From Solea solea (lineage: Eukaryota; Chordata; Actinopteri; Pleuronectiformes; Soleidae), in contig NC_081154.1 of the NCBI RefSeq assembly GCF_958295425.1, forward strand, positions 20,888,040 through 20,952,039: a stretch of DNA of 64,000 bases, written 5' to 3'. Position 1 is the first letter of the stretch. Every line of letters starts with the position of its first letter. Below the pieces are notes generated by a model, which saw only the letters and a program-made list of their open reading frames with translations, did not search any database and was not told the DNA's origin. The position numbers and the translations under genes are program-made. Below are positions 45,145 through 58,524 of this stretch, piece by piece.

Positions 45145-48109
45145 ATGAAGTTTGATGAAAAAATTCTCACCTATTTCGAATCTTCTAAGTCACGTGTGGA
45201 CAAGGAGGGTTACCTTTACAAGAAGGTAAGAGCTTTACATCACACATGAGGTTACATGTGTTATAATATGGTGTGTTTTTAACAAAATAGACAAACAAGC
45301 AGCACCAGCACAATCACTGTAGAAGTGATTATGTTTCAACTGTTGTAAACATGTATGATTACATGTTAGACGGATGTAAACAACACATCTACAGTAGAAA
45401 CACAATCAGCTATTGTTTTATATGAACAATTTCAAATCTATTCACCATCTGAGAGACATTTTGCTTGTGCTGGACATTCCTCTCATTGATGTCATGTTCT
45501 GTTACTGTATCGTTATCTGTTCATAGGTTCATAATATCTTTCCTCTTTGACTCATCTATATAACATGTGTGAGGCGTTTCAAGACAACACAAGAGCATAT
45601 TTGTGCATAATGTAGCGACTCATTTACTGAGGAATCAAAACGGATTCATCACTTATCAAAACAGGTGTCTATTATTATATTCTATAATCTAGTCATTGTT
45701 GCACTCCAAAGAACACTGCCCATAGATAGATAGATAGATAGAATAATAAAAGCTTTTACTTCTTGAAACATTGTACTGTATATAAACTAACAGCTGTGAC
45801 AACTATCACATCACAAACAGTAAACATGGCCCTGGCACAAATGCTTCCTGAAAGATTAAAGTAGATCTCTAGAAATATTGTAAAAGTAGAACGAAATCTG
45901 AGTCAAAATTGCACAATATGTAGTAAACCAGTCAGTTATTCTATCATTTAGCCCATTATAGGTTTTTATATATATATGTATATATGTATATATAGGACAG
46001 ACTGACAGACAGATAGACAGACAGACAGACAGATTGATAGATAGACAAGTTGATTTCATCAGCACAGTTGTGTAAATAACACACACTCTGTTGACACACA
46101 CACACACACAGGGTGAGATTAAGACTTCCTATCAGAAGCGCTGGTGTGTGCTGAAGGGAAACCTCCTCTTCTATAAGGAGCGAGCGTCAGACCGGGACCT
46201 GACCGGAGTGCTGGTCCTGGAGGGCTGCACCGTCCAGCTGTGTGAGTCTGACGAGCAGTTTGCCTTCTCGCTCGTGTGGAGCGAGCCGGGACTGCGCACG
46301 TACAAGTTCGCCGCCGAGGACCAGGAGAGTCAGGAGAGCTGGATCAAAGCCCTGCTGACCGCCAATCACAGCTACCTGTCTCTGCTGGTCATGGACCTGG
46401 AGAAGAAGTACAGAGGTGAGAGTCTGCGCTGAGCCTACTGCATGTTTATTATATCTACTGTATATGTGACATGAGGAGAGAGATGGTCATATGATCAGTA
46501 TCTGTGATGACTTTCATTATATTAAATATACATTTGTCAAGTGCACAAAGTATTACAAAATACGTGGAATCAACATTAGATTTTCCAAAATAAATTCTAA
46601 GCCTAATTATTTGATCATATTTAAAGCACTTTCCTAGTCCTGAAGGCCGCTCAAAGCCGCTTTACACTACACGCTTCAACGTGGGGGTTAAGTGTCTTGC
46701 CCAAGGACACATCGGCATGTAGACTCGCAGAGCCGGGAATCGAACCCACAACCTTCGAGTTGAGATATCAATTCAATTAGAATGCTCTGAACTCAGAGGT
46801 GGCGTCACTCTCAGTTCCAAGTTCCAATGTAAATGGAATGCAGCAACAGACACTGACAAAGTAAACTACCTTTCAAAATAAAAGCAGTAAGGAAAGGTTT
46901 GGTCAGTTTGTGAGGAAGCTAAGGTGAAATCTGCACACAACAAGCTTTAACTAGTTTCTCCTGTCAAATCATGGCAGCACCTCTGTACGGTTTGGTTTGG
47001 TACAGTATGGTACGGTTTGGTTTGGTACAGTTTGGTTTGGTACAGTTTGGTATGGTACAGTATGGTACGGTTTGGTTTGGTACGGTTTGGTTTGGTACAG
47101 TTTGGTTTGGTACAGTTTGGTATGGTACAGTATGGTACGGTTTGGTTTGGTACAGTTTGGTTTGGTACAGTTTGGTATGGTACAGTATGGTACGGTTTGG
47201 TTTGGTACAGTTTGGTTTGGTACAGTTTGGTATGGTACAGTATGGTACGGTTTGGTTTGGTACAGTTTGGTTTGGTACAGTTTGGTACAGTATGGTACGG
47301 TTTGGTTTGGTACAGTATGGTACAGTTTGGTTTGGTACAGTATGGTACAGTATGGTTTGGTACAGTATGGTACAGTTTGGTTTGGTAAAGTCCTGGTCCA
47401 GGCTTGTGTTTGGAATGAGAACAGTACGTGTGTGAGCTGAGGGTGAGCGTAGGCTGTGGGAGTTGAAGAAACATGCGTCGCAGGGGAGCGATGTTCATCC
47501 AATCAGCTGACTGTTGTGGGCGGAGCCAGCTCCATACCACACCATTTTAATCTGGAACCCAAAAGGAAGGGTTTGTTATTTTGCTACTGTTCCTAATGGA
47601 AACTGTACCAAACCGAACCGTTCCACTTGGTGGAAACATGGCGTTAGTCTTTCAATGATTCTTAATGAATTACTATGTTTGTCTTTCCCTCAGACACATT
47701 AGCTGCCATCTCTGCTGAACCAGGCAGCTCTTTCACCATGCCTAATTTCCACACCACAGAGGCTGGTTTTTCTGCAGCCAGTCAGATCACACAGACTTCA
47801 ACCCTGCCTGGGACTGCAGCACCAGGTGCCATGGCAGCAGGAGCCAGTCTGACACCAAACCTTCCATCCAAAACAGCCACCAAGAGGTCACCCAAGCTCT
47901 GGCCCAAGAGGAGCACAAATGTGGTGCCCATCAACACTCCTGCCCCGCCCATGGGGGAGTGGTCAGCAGCCTACTTCGAAGCAAGGGAGGAGTTTCCTAA
48001 ACTACACGAAGACTTTGGAAAAGAAATCAAGAAACTGATAAGTAGTTGGTCAAGAAGGGGGCAAGCAGGTGAAGATGTTCAGGAAGAGAACTTAATAGAT
48101 TTTGGATAA
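45145..48109 (+). CDS. PH-domain protein of the sesquipedalian (PHETA/Ses) type
   Basis: Three coding exons: 45145-45225, 46112-46415 and 47694-48109 (801 nt, 266 aa; human Ses1/2 are about 250-260). The opening MKFDEKILTYF then GYLYKKG leads into a PH domain (about residues 20-122; RWCVLKGNLLFYKE, LEGCTVQLCE, SWIKAL). The linker is rich in Ala, Thr and Pro. Near the end FPKLHEDFGKEI (229-240) has the F&H form used by Ses proteins to bind OCRL and INPP5B. The C-terminus EENLIDFG holds a clathrin-box-like LIDF. Known role of the family: endosome-to-Golgi and recycling traffic through OCRL. Whether this is an orthologue of PHETA1/2 or a third paralogue cannot be told here. Confidence 0.88.
46630..46765 (-). 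mobile_element. SINE-like fragment with B-box
   Basis: The reverse complement has GGGTTCGATTCCC (46735-46747), a B-box consensus, followed by GTGTCCTTGGGCAAGACAC, a module found in fish SINEs. It is in the second intron of the PHETA-like gene. Confidence 0.65.
46978..47392. repeat. Intronic (TTTGG/TACAG) array
   Basis: 5-bp based units (TTTGG, TATGG, TACAG, TACGG) combined in 10- and 15-bp steps with longer block repeats, in the second intron of the PHETA-like gene. Tyr/Val/Trp/Gly or Thr/Lys/Pro open frames here are artefacts. Confidence 0.93.
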
Positions 48110-48263
48110 ACTGGTGTGAATATAAAGTGTTAATGGTCTCATTTCAGTAACCATTGTCACTTTATCAAGCATAGACTGGTATTTTAAGTTATGTGTTGTT
48201 GAGATTGAAGATAGATAGAGTTGTATATGTTTATACAGAATACTGTTTCTGTTTTACTCGTTC

Positions 48264-48269
48264 AATAAA
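48264..48269 (+). terminator. Polyadenylation signal of the PHETA-like gene (candidate)
   Basis: AATAAA 155 bp after the stop codon, followed by a TG-rich stretch. Confidence 0.65.
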
Positions 48270-49025
48270 TGACCTGTGATTTGATGCAGTGATGACCTTT
48301 GATACATTTGACGGTGAAATGTTGAAATATAATAATATACTTTATCTGCCCTGCCTCATGTATGAGGGGACAAATGAAATGTCACAACTTCCTCTTCAAG
48401 AAGAACAATAAAAAGAGGAAACTTGGATTTTAGTGTTTACGATCAGAGATGGGATTTATGGCTCTTTCAAAAGACTATTTTGGATCTTTGTATAAAATGT
48501 GTCTTAGTGTAAATAAAGCTCTTTTGACTTGTTAATCATGGAACACCTTTTCATTTGTGGTGCAATAAAAAAACTGAGCAGTCTTACCCTGCAGAGGACT
48601 CCTGAACTGTCTTTGGTAACATGAGTGCAAACTTTAGTGAACGATATTTGAGACAGACTTGAAAGAAATATTATTTTGCCTTATGTTACATTTTGCTTTG
48701 TCGTGCATCCAAACGCTGCTGCGCTTCCTTTGAAAAAAGAACGGCTCTCAACTGCGACTCGGTTCCCGTCGTTCATGTTAAAGAACCGTTCAATAGGTCG
48801 GTTCGTTCGTGAACGTCACAACTCTATTTAAGACTTGTTGCACTCGTTAGCACTGATTGATTCAACAGCAGAGCACTGCTGCGTTCCTCTGTGACTCACA
48901 GTTTACTGGAAAAGACATATTATCAACATCACAATATAAATAATGACAAGAGCAGTATTTTGAATAGATTCATCATCAGAATCAGAATACTTTTATTCTT
49001 TTATTCTACTCACTTAGTAATGTGA
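48270..49025. other. Intergenic region before the large satellite
   Basis: No coding sequence seen. CGGTTCGTTCGTGAACG (48800-48816) and AACCGTTCAATAGG (48784-48797) resemble dispersed-repeat sequence. Nothing else is supported. Confidence 0.4.
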
Positions 49026-52000
49026 TAAGTTTGGTTAAGTTTACTTTAGCTACAGTCACAGGTGATGGTTCGGTTTACTTTAGCTACAGTCACAGGTGAA
49101 GGTTAAGTTTACTTTAGCTACAGTCACAGGTGATGGTTAAGTTTACTTTAGCTACAGTCACAGGTGATGGTTAAGTTTACTTTAGATACAGTCACAGGTG
49201 ATGGTTCGGTTTACTTTAGCTACAGTCACAGGTGATGGTTAAGTTTACTTTAGCTACAGTCACAGGTGATGTTTAGTTTACTTTAGATACAGTCACAGGT
49301 GATGTTAAGTTTACTTTAGCTACAGTCACAGGTGATAGTTAAGTTTACTTTAGCTACAGTCACAGGTGATGTTAAGTTTACTTTAGCTACAGTCACAGGT
49401 GATGTTAAGTTTACTTTAGCTACAGTCACAGGTGATGGTTCGGTTTACTTTAGCTACAGTCACAGGTGATATTTAGTTTACTTTAGATACAGTCACAGGT
49501 GATGTTAAGTTTACTTTAGCTACAGTCACAGGTGATAGTTAAGTTTACTTTAGCTACAGTCACAGGTGATGTTAAGTTTACTTTAGCTACAGTCACAGGT
49601 GATGTTTAGTTTACTTTAGCTACAGTCACAGGTGATGTTAAGTTTACTTTAGCTACAGTCACAGGTGATGGTTAGGTTTACTTTAGATACAGTCACAGGT
49701 GATGGTTCGGTTTACTTTAGCTACAGTCACAGGTGATGGTTAAGTTTACTTTAGCTACAGACACAGGTGATGGTTAAGTTTACTTTAGCTACAGTCACAG
49801 GTGATGGTAAGTTTACTTTAGCTACAGTCACAGGTGATGGTTAAGTTTACTTTAGCTACAGTCACAGGTGATGTTAGGTTTACTTTAGCTACAGTCACAG
49901 GTGATGGTTCGGTTTACTTTAGCTACAGTCACAGGTGATGGTTAAGTTTACTTTAGCTACAGTCACAGGTGATGTTTAGTTTACTTTAGATACAGTCACA
50001 GGTGATGTTAAGTTTACTTTAGCTACAGTCACAGGTGATAGTTAAGTTTACTTTAGCTACAGTCACAGGTGATGTTAAGTTTACTTTAGATACAGTCACA
50101 GGTGATGTTAAGTTTACTTTAGCTACAGTCACAGGTGATGGTTCGGTTTACTTTAGCTACAGTCACAGGTGATTTTAAGTTTACTTTAGCTACAGTCACA
50201 GGTGATGGTTAGGTTTACTTTAGCTACAGTCACAGGTGATGGTTAAGTTTACTTTAGCTACAGTCACAGGTGATGGTTCGGTTTACTTTAGCTACAGTCA
50301 CAGGTGATGGTTAAGTTTACTTTAGCTACAGTCACAGGTGATGTTCAGTTTACTTTAGCTACAGTCACAGGTGATGGTTAAGTTTACTTTAGCTACAGTC
50401 ACAGGTGATGGTTAGGTTTACTTTAGCTACAGTCACAGGTGATGGTTAGGTTTACTTTAGATACAGTCACAGGTGATAGTTAGGTTTACTTTAGCTACAG
50501 TCACAGGTGATGGTTAAGTTTACTTTAGCTACAGTCACAGGTGATGTTAAGTTTACTTTAGCTACAGTCACAGGTGATAGTTAGGTTTACTTTAGCCACA
50601 GTCACAGGTGATGGTTAAGTTTACTTTAGCTACAGTCACAGGTGATGTTAAGTTTACTTTAGCTACAGTCACAGGTGATAGTTAGGTTTACTTTAGCCAC
50701 AGTCACAGGTGATGGTTAAGTTTACTTTAGCTACAGTCACAGGTGATGTTAAGTTTACTTTAGCTACAGTCACAGGTGATAGTTAAGTTTACTTTAGCTA
50801 CAGTCACAGGTGATGTTAAGTTTACTTTAGCTACAGTCACAGGTGATGTTTAGTTTACTTTAGCTACAGTCACAGGTGATGTTAAGTTTACTTTAGCTAC
50901 AGTCACAGGTGATGGTTAGGTTTACTTTAGATACAGTCACAGGTGATGGTTCGGTTTACTTTAGCTACAGTCACAGGTGATGGTTAAGTTTACTTTAGCT
51001 ACAGACACAGGTGATGGTTAAGTTTACTTTAGCTACAGTCACAGGTGATGGTAAGTTTACTTTAGCTACAGTCACAGGTGATGGTTAAGTTTACTTTAGC
51101 TACAGTCACAGTTGATGTTAGGTTTACTTTAGCTACAGTCACAGGTGATGGTTCGGTTTACTTTAGCTACAGTCACAGGTGATGGTTAAGTTTACTTTAG
51201 CTACAGTCACAGGTGATGTTTAGTTTACTTTAGATACAGTCACAGGTGATGTTAAGTTTACTTTAGCTACAGTCACAGGTGATGGTTAAGTTTACTTTAG
51301 CTACAGTCACAGGTGATGGTTAGGTTTACTTTAGCTACAGTCACAGGTGATGGTTAAGTTTACTTTAGATACAGTCAGAGGTGATGGTTAAGTTTACTTT
51401 AGCTACAGTCACAGGTGATTTTAAGTTTACTTTAGCTACAGTCACAGATGATGGTTCGGTTTACTTTAGCTACAGTCACAGGTGATTTTAAGTTTACTTT
51501 AGCTACAGTCACAGGTGATGGTTAGGTTTACTTTAGCTACAGTCACAGGTGATGGTTAAGTTTACTTTAGCTACAGTCACAGGTGATGGTTCGGTTTACT
51601 TTAGCTACAGTCACAGGTGATGGTTAAGTTTACTTTAGCTACAGTCACAGGTGATGTTCAGTTTACTTTAGCTACAGTCACAGGTGATGGTTAAGTTTAC
51701 TTTAGCTACAGTCACAGGTGATGGTTAGGTTTACTTTAGCTACAGTCACAGGTGATGGTTAGGTTTACTTTAGATACAGTCACAGGTGATAGTTAGGTTT
51801 ACTTTAGCTACAGTCACAGGTGATGGTTAAGTTTACTTTAGCTACAGTCACAGGTGATGTTAAGTTTACTTTAGCTACAGTCACAGGTGATAGTTAGGTT
51901 TACTTTAGCCACAGTCACAGGTGATGGTTAAGTTTACTTTAGCTACAGTCACAGGTGATGTTAAGTTTACTTTAGCTACAGTCACAGTTGATAGTTAGGT

Positions 52001-55000
52001 TTACTTTAGCCACAGTCACAGGTGATGGTTAAGTTTACTTTAGCTACAGTCACAGGTGATGTTAAGTTTACTTTAGCTACAGTCACAGGTGATAGTTAGG
52101 TTTACTTTAGCTACAGTCACAGGTGATGGTTAAGTTTACTTTAGCTACAGTCACAGGTGATAGTTAGGTTTACTTTAGCTACAGTCACAGGTGATGGTTA
52201 AGTTTACTTTAGCTACAGTCACAGGTGATAGTTAAGTTTACTTTAGCTACAGTCACAGGTGATGGTTAGGTTTACTTTAGCTACAGTCACAGGTGATGGT
52301 TAGGTTTACTTTAGCTACAGTCACAGGTGATGTTAAGTTTACTTTAGCTACAGTCACAGGTGATGGTTAGGTTTACTTTAGCTACAGTCACAGGTGATGT
52401 TAAGTTTACTTTAGCTACAGTCACAGGTGATAGTTAGGTTTACTTTAGCTACAGTCACAGGTGATGGTTAAGTTTACTTTAGCTACAGTCACAGGTGATA
52501 GTTAGGTTTACTTTAGCTACAGTCACAGGTGATGGTTAAGTTTACTTTAGCTACAGTCACAGGTGATAGTTAAGTTTACTTTAGCTACGGTCACAGGTGA
52601 TGGTTAGGTTTACTTTAGCTACAGTCACAGGTGATGGCTAGGTTTACTTTAGCTACAGTCACAGGTGATGGTTAAGTTTACTTTAGCTACAGTCACAGGT
52701 GATAGTTAAGTTTACTTTAGCTACAGTCACAGGTGATGGTTAAGTTTACTTTAGCTACAGTCACAGGTGATGGTTAAGTTTACTTTAGCTACAGTCACAG
52801 GTAATGGTTAAGTTTACTTTAGCTACAGTCAAAGGTGATGTTAAGTTTACTTTAGCTACAGTCACAGGTGATGGTTAAGTTTACTTTAGCTACAGTCACA
52901 GGTGATGTTAAGTTTACTTTAGCTTCAGTCACAGGTGATAGTTAGGTTTACTTTAGCAACAGTCACAGGTGATGGTTAGGTTTACTTTAGCTACAGTCAC
53001 AGGTGATGGTTAAGTTTACTTTAGCTACAGTCACAGGTGATGGTTAGGTTTACTTTAGATACAGTCACAGGTGATGGTTAAGTTTACTTTAGCTACAGTC
53101 ACAGGTGATGGTTCAGTTTACTTTAGCTACAGTCACAGGTAATGGTTAAGTTTACTTTAGCTACAGTCACAGGTGATGGTTAAGTTTACTTTAGCTACAG
53201 TCACAGGTGATGGTTAAGTTTACTTTAGCTACGGTCACAGGTGATAGTTAAGTTTACTTTAGCTACAGTCACAGGTGATGGTTAAGTTTACTTTAGCTAC
53301 AGTCACAGGTGATGGTTAAGTTTACTTTAGCTACAGTCACAGGTGATGGTTAAGTTTACTTTAGCTACAGTCAAAGGTGATGTTAAGTTTACTTTAGCTA
53401 CAGTCACAGGTGATGGTTAAGTTTACTTTAGCTACAGTCACAGGTGATGGTTAAGTTTACTTTAGCTTCAGTCACAGGTGATAGTTAGGTTTACTTTAGC
53501 AACAGTCACAGGTGATGGTTAGGTTTACTTTAGCTACAGTCACAGGTGTTGTTAAGTTTACTTTAGCTACAGTCACAGGTGATGTTAAGTTTACTTTAGC
53601 TACAGTCACAGGTGATAGTTAGGTTAACTTTAGCCACAGTCACAGGTGATGGTTAAGTTTACTTTAGCTACAGTCACAGGTGATAGTTAGGTTTACTTTA
53701 GCTACAGTCACAGGTGATGGTTAAGTTTACTTTAGCTACAGTCACAGGTGATGTTAAGTTTACTTTAGCTACAGTCACAGGTGATGGTTAGGTTTACTTT
53801 AGCTACAGTCACAGGTGATGGTTAAGTTTACTTTAGCTACAGTCACAGGTGATGGTTAGGTTTACTTTAGATACAGTCACAGGTGATGGTAAAGTTTACT
53901 TTAGCTACAGTCACAGGTGATGGTTCAGTTTACTTTAGCTACAGTCACAGGTGATGGTTAAGTTTACTTTAGCTACAGTCACAGGTGATGGTTAAGTTTA
54001 CTTTAGCTACAGTCACAGGTGATGGTTAAGTTTACTTTAGCTACAGTCACAGGTGATGGTTAAGTTTACTTTAGCTACAGTCACAGGTGATGGTTAGGTT
54101 TACTTTAGCTACAGTCACAGGTGATGGTTAAGTTTACTTTAGCTACAGTCACAGGTGATGTTAAGTTTACTTTAGCTACAGTCACAGGTGATGGTTAGGT
54201 TTACTTTAGCTACAGTCACAGGTGATGGTTAAGTTTACTTTAGCTACAGTCACAGGTGATGGTTAGGTTTACTTTAGATACAGTCACAGGTGATGGTTAA
54301 GTTTACTTTAGCTACAGTCACAGGTGATGGTTCAGTTTACTTTAGCTACAGTCACAGGTGATGGTTAAGTTTACTTTAGCTACAGTCACAGGTGATGGTT
54401 AAGTTTACTTTAGCTACAGTCACAGGTGATGGTTAAGTTTACTTTAGCTACAGTCACAGGTGATAGTTAAGTTTACTTTAGCTACGGTCACAGGTGATGG
54501 TTAGGTTTACTTTAGCTACAGTCACAGGTGATGGTTAGGTTTACTTTAGCTACAGTCACAGGTGATGGTTAAGTTTACTTTAGCTACAGTCACAGGTGAT
54601 AGTTAAGTTAACTTTAGCTACAGTCACAGGTGATGGTTAAGTTTACTTTAGCTACAGTCAGAGGTGATGGTTAAGTTTACTTTAGCTACAGTCACAGGTG
54701 ATGGTTAAGTTTACTTTAGCTACAGTCAAAGGTGATGTTAAGTTTACTTTAGCTACAGTCACAGGTGATGGTTAAGTTTACTTAAGCTACAGTCACAGGT
54801 GATGTTAAGTTTACTTTAGCTTCAGTCACAGGTGATAGTTAGGTTTACTTTAGCAACAGTCACAGGTGATGGTTAGGTTTACTTTAGCTACAGTCACAGG
54901 TGTTGTTAAGTTTACTTTAGCTACAGTCACAGGTGATGTTAAGTTTACTTTAGCTACAGTCACAGGTGATAGTTAGGTTTACTTTAGCCACAGTCACAGG

Positions 55001-58000
55001 TGATGGTTAAGTTTACTTTAGCTACAGTCACAAGTGATAGTTTGGTTTACTTTAGCTACAGTCACAGGTGATGGTTAAGTTTACTTTAGCTACAGTCACA
55101 GGTGATGTTTAAGTTTACTTTAGCTACAGTCACAGGTGATGGTTAAGTTTACTTTAGCTACAGTCACAGGTGATGGTTAAGTTTACTTTAGCTACAGTCA
55201 CAGGTGATGGTTAAGTTTACTTTAGCTACAGTCACAGGTGATGGTTAGGTTTACTTTAGCTACAGTCACAGGTGATGGTTAAGTTTACTTTAGCTACAGT
55301 CACAGGTGATGTTAAGTTTACTTTAGCTACAGTCACAGGTGATGGTTAGGTTTACTTTAGCTACAGTCACAGGTGATGGTTAAGTTTACTTTAGCTACAG
55401 TCACAGGTGATGGTTAGGTTTACTTTAGATACAGTCACAGGTGATGGTTAAGTTTACTTTAGCTACAGTCACAGGTGATGGTTCAGTTTACTTTAGCTAC
55501 AGTCACAGGTGATGGTTAAGTTTACTTTAGCTACAGTCACAGGTGATGGTTAAGTTTACTTTAGCTACAGTCACAGGTGATGGTTAAGTTTACTTTAGCT
55601 ACAGTCACAGGTGATAGTTAAGTTTACTTTAGCTACGGTCACAGGTGATGGTTAGGTTTACTTTAGCTACAGTCACAGGTGATGGTTAGGTTTACTTTAG
55701 CTACAGTCACAGGTGATGGTTAAGTTTACTTTAGCTACAGTCACAGGTGATAGTTAAGTTAACTTTAGCTACAGTCACAGGTGATGGTTAAGTTTACTTT
55801 AGCTACAGTCAGAGGTGATGGTTAAGTTTACTTTAGCTACAGTCACAGGTGATGGTTAAGTTTACTTTAGCTACAGTCAAAGGTGATGTTAAGTTTACTT
55901 TAGCTACAGTCACAGGTGATGGTTAAGTTTACTTAAGCTACAGTCACAGGTGATGTTAAGTTTACTTTAGCTTCAGTCACAGGTGATAGTTAGGTTTACT
56001 TTAGCAACAGTCACAGGTGATGGTTAGGTTTACTTTAGCTACAGTCACAGGTGTTGTTAAGTTTACTTTAGCTACAGTCACAGGTGATGTTAAGTTTACT
56101 TTAGCTACAGTCACAGGTGATAGTTAGGTTTACTTTAGCCACAGTCACAGGTGATGGTTAAGTTTACTTTAGCTACAGTCACAAGTGATAGTTTGGTTTA
56201 CTTTAGCTACAGTCACAGGTGATGGTTAAGTTTACTTTAGCTACAGTCACAGGTGATGTTAAGTTTACTTTAGCTACAGTCACAGGTGATGGTTAGGTTT
56301 ACTTTAGCTACAGTCACAGGTGATGGTTAAGTTTACTTTAGCTACAGTCACAGGTGATGGTTAGGTTTACTTTAGATACAGTCACAGGTGATGGTTAAGT
56401 TTACTTTAGCTACAGTCACAGGTGATGGTTCAGTTTACTTTAGCTACAGTCACAGGTGATGGTTAAGTTTACTTTAGCTACAGTCACAGGTGATGGTTAA
56501 GTTTACTTTAGCTACAGTCACAGGTGATGGTTAAGTTTACTTTAGCTACAGTCACAGGTGATGGTTAAGTTTACTTTAGCTACAGTCACAGGTGATGGTT
56601 AGGTTTACTTTAGATACAGTCACAGGTGATGGTTAAGTTTACTTTAGCTACAGTCACAGGTGATGGTTCAGTTTACTTTAGCTACAGTCACAGGTGATGG
56701 TTAAGTTTACTTTAGCTACAGTCACAGGTGATGGTTAAGTTTACTTTAGCTACAGTCACAGGTGATGGTTAAGTTTACTTTAGCTACAGTCACAGGTGAT
56801 GTTAAGTTTACTTTAGCTACAGTCACAGGTGATGGTTAGGTTTACTTTAGCTACAGTCACAGGTGATGGTTAAGTTTACTTTAGCTACAGTCACAGGTGA
56901 TGGTTAGGTTTACTTTAGATACAGTCACAGGTGATGGTTAAGTTTACTTTAGCTACAGTCACAGGTGATGGTTCAGTTTACTTTAGCTACAGTCACAGGT
57001 GATGGTTAAGTTTACTTTAGCTACAGTCACAGGTGATGGTTAAGTTTACTTTAGCTACAGTCACAGGTGATGGTTAAGTTTACTTTAGCTACAGTCACAG
57101 GTGATAGTTAAGTTTACTTTAGCTACGGTCACAGGTGATGGTTAGGTTTACTTTAGCTACAGTCACAGGTGATGGTTAGGTTTACTTTAGCTACAGTCAC
57201 AGGTGATGGTTAAGTTTACTTTAGCTACAGTCACAGGTGATAGTTAAGTTTACTTTAGCTACAGTCACAGGTGATGGTTAAGTTTACTTTAGCTACAGTC
57301 ACAGGTGATGGTTAAGTTTACTTTAGCTACAGTCACAGGTGATGGTTAAGTTTACTTTAGCTACAGTCACAGGTGATGGTTAAGTTTACTTTAGCTACAG
57401 TCACAGGTGATAGTTAAGTTTACTTTAGCTACGGTCACAGGTGATGGTTAGGTTTACTTTAGCTACAGTCACAGGTGATGGTTAGGTTTACTTTAGCTAC
57501 AGTCACAGGTGATGGTTAAGTTTACTTTAGCTACAGTCACAGGTGATAGTTAAGTTTACTTTAGCTACAGTCACAGGTGATGGTTAAGTTTACTTTAGCT
57601 ACAGTCACAGGTGATGGTTAAGTTTACTTTAGCTACAGTCACAGGTGATGGTTAAGTTTACTTTAGCTACAGTCAAAGGTGATGTTAAGTTTACTTTAGC
57701 TACAGTCACAGGTGATGGTTAAGTTTACTTTAGCTACAGTCACAGGTGATGTTAAGTTTACTTTAGCTTCAGTCACAGGTGATAGTTAGGTTTACTTTAG
57801 CAACAGTCACAGGTGATGGTTAGGTTTACTTTAGCTACAGTCACAGGTGTTGTTAAGTTTACTTTAGCTACAGTCACAGGTGATGTTAAGTTTACTTTAG
57901 CTACAGTCACAGGTGATAGTTAGGTTTACTTTAGCCACAGTCACAGGTGATGGTTAAGTTTACTTTAGCTACAGTCACAAGTGATAGTTAGGTTTACTTT

Positions 58001-58524
58001 AGCTACAGTCACAGGTGATGGTTAAGTTTACTTTAGCTACAGTCACAGGTGATGTTAAGTTTACTTTAGCTACAGTCACAGGTGATGGTTAGGTTTACTT
58101 TAGCTACAGTCACAGGTGATGGTTAAGTTTACTTTAGCTACAGTCACAGGTGATGGTTAGGTTTACTTTAGATACAGTCACAGGTGATGGTTAAGTTTAC
58201 TTTAGCTACAGTCACAGGTGATGGTTAAGTTTACTTTAGCTACAGTCACAGGTGATGGTTAAGTTTACTTTAGCTACAGTCACAGGTGATGGTTAGGTTT
58301 ACTTTAGATACAGTCACAGGTGATGGTTAAGTTTACTTTAGCTACAGTCACAGGTGATGGTTCAGTTTACTTTAGCTACAGTCACAGGTGATGGTTAAGT
58401 TTACTTTAGCTACAGTCACAGGTGATGGTTAAGTTTACTTTAGCTACAGTCACAGGTGATGGTTAAGTTTACTTTAGCTACAGTCACAGGTGATGGTTAA
58501 GTTTACTTTAGCTACAGTCACAGG
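49026..58524. repeat. 9.5 kb minisatellite of about 34-bp units
   Basis: About 280 tandem units. Each holds TTTACTTTAGCTACAGTCAC, then AGGTGATGGTTAA or a shorter or variant spacer (GATGTTAA, GATAGTTAG, GATGGTTCG). Longer blocks repeat: ACAGACACAGGTG recurs 1243 bp apart (49758, 51001), and the CTTCAGTCAC...GCAACAGTCAC...GTGTTGTTAAG group recurs at about 53465, 54821, 55971 and 57769. It has no open coding frame of note. It is intergenic, between the PHETA-like gene and mylpf. Confidence 0.97.

Noticed and set aside
46947..47540. Tyr/Thr/Lys/Pro and Val/Trp/Tyr/Gly frames on both strands
   Set aside because: Product of the intronic TTTGG/TACAG array inside the PHETA-like gene.
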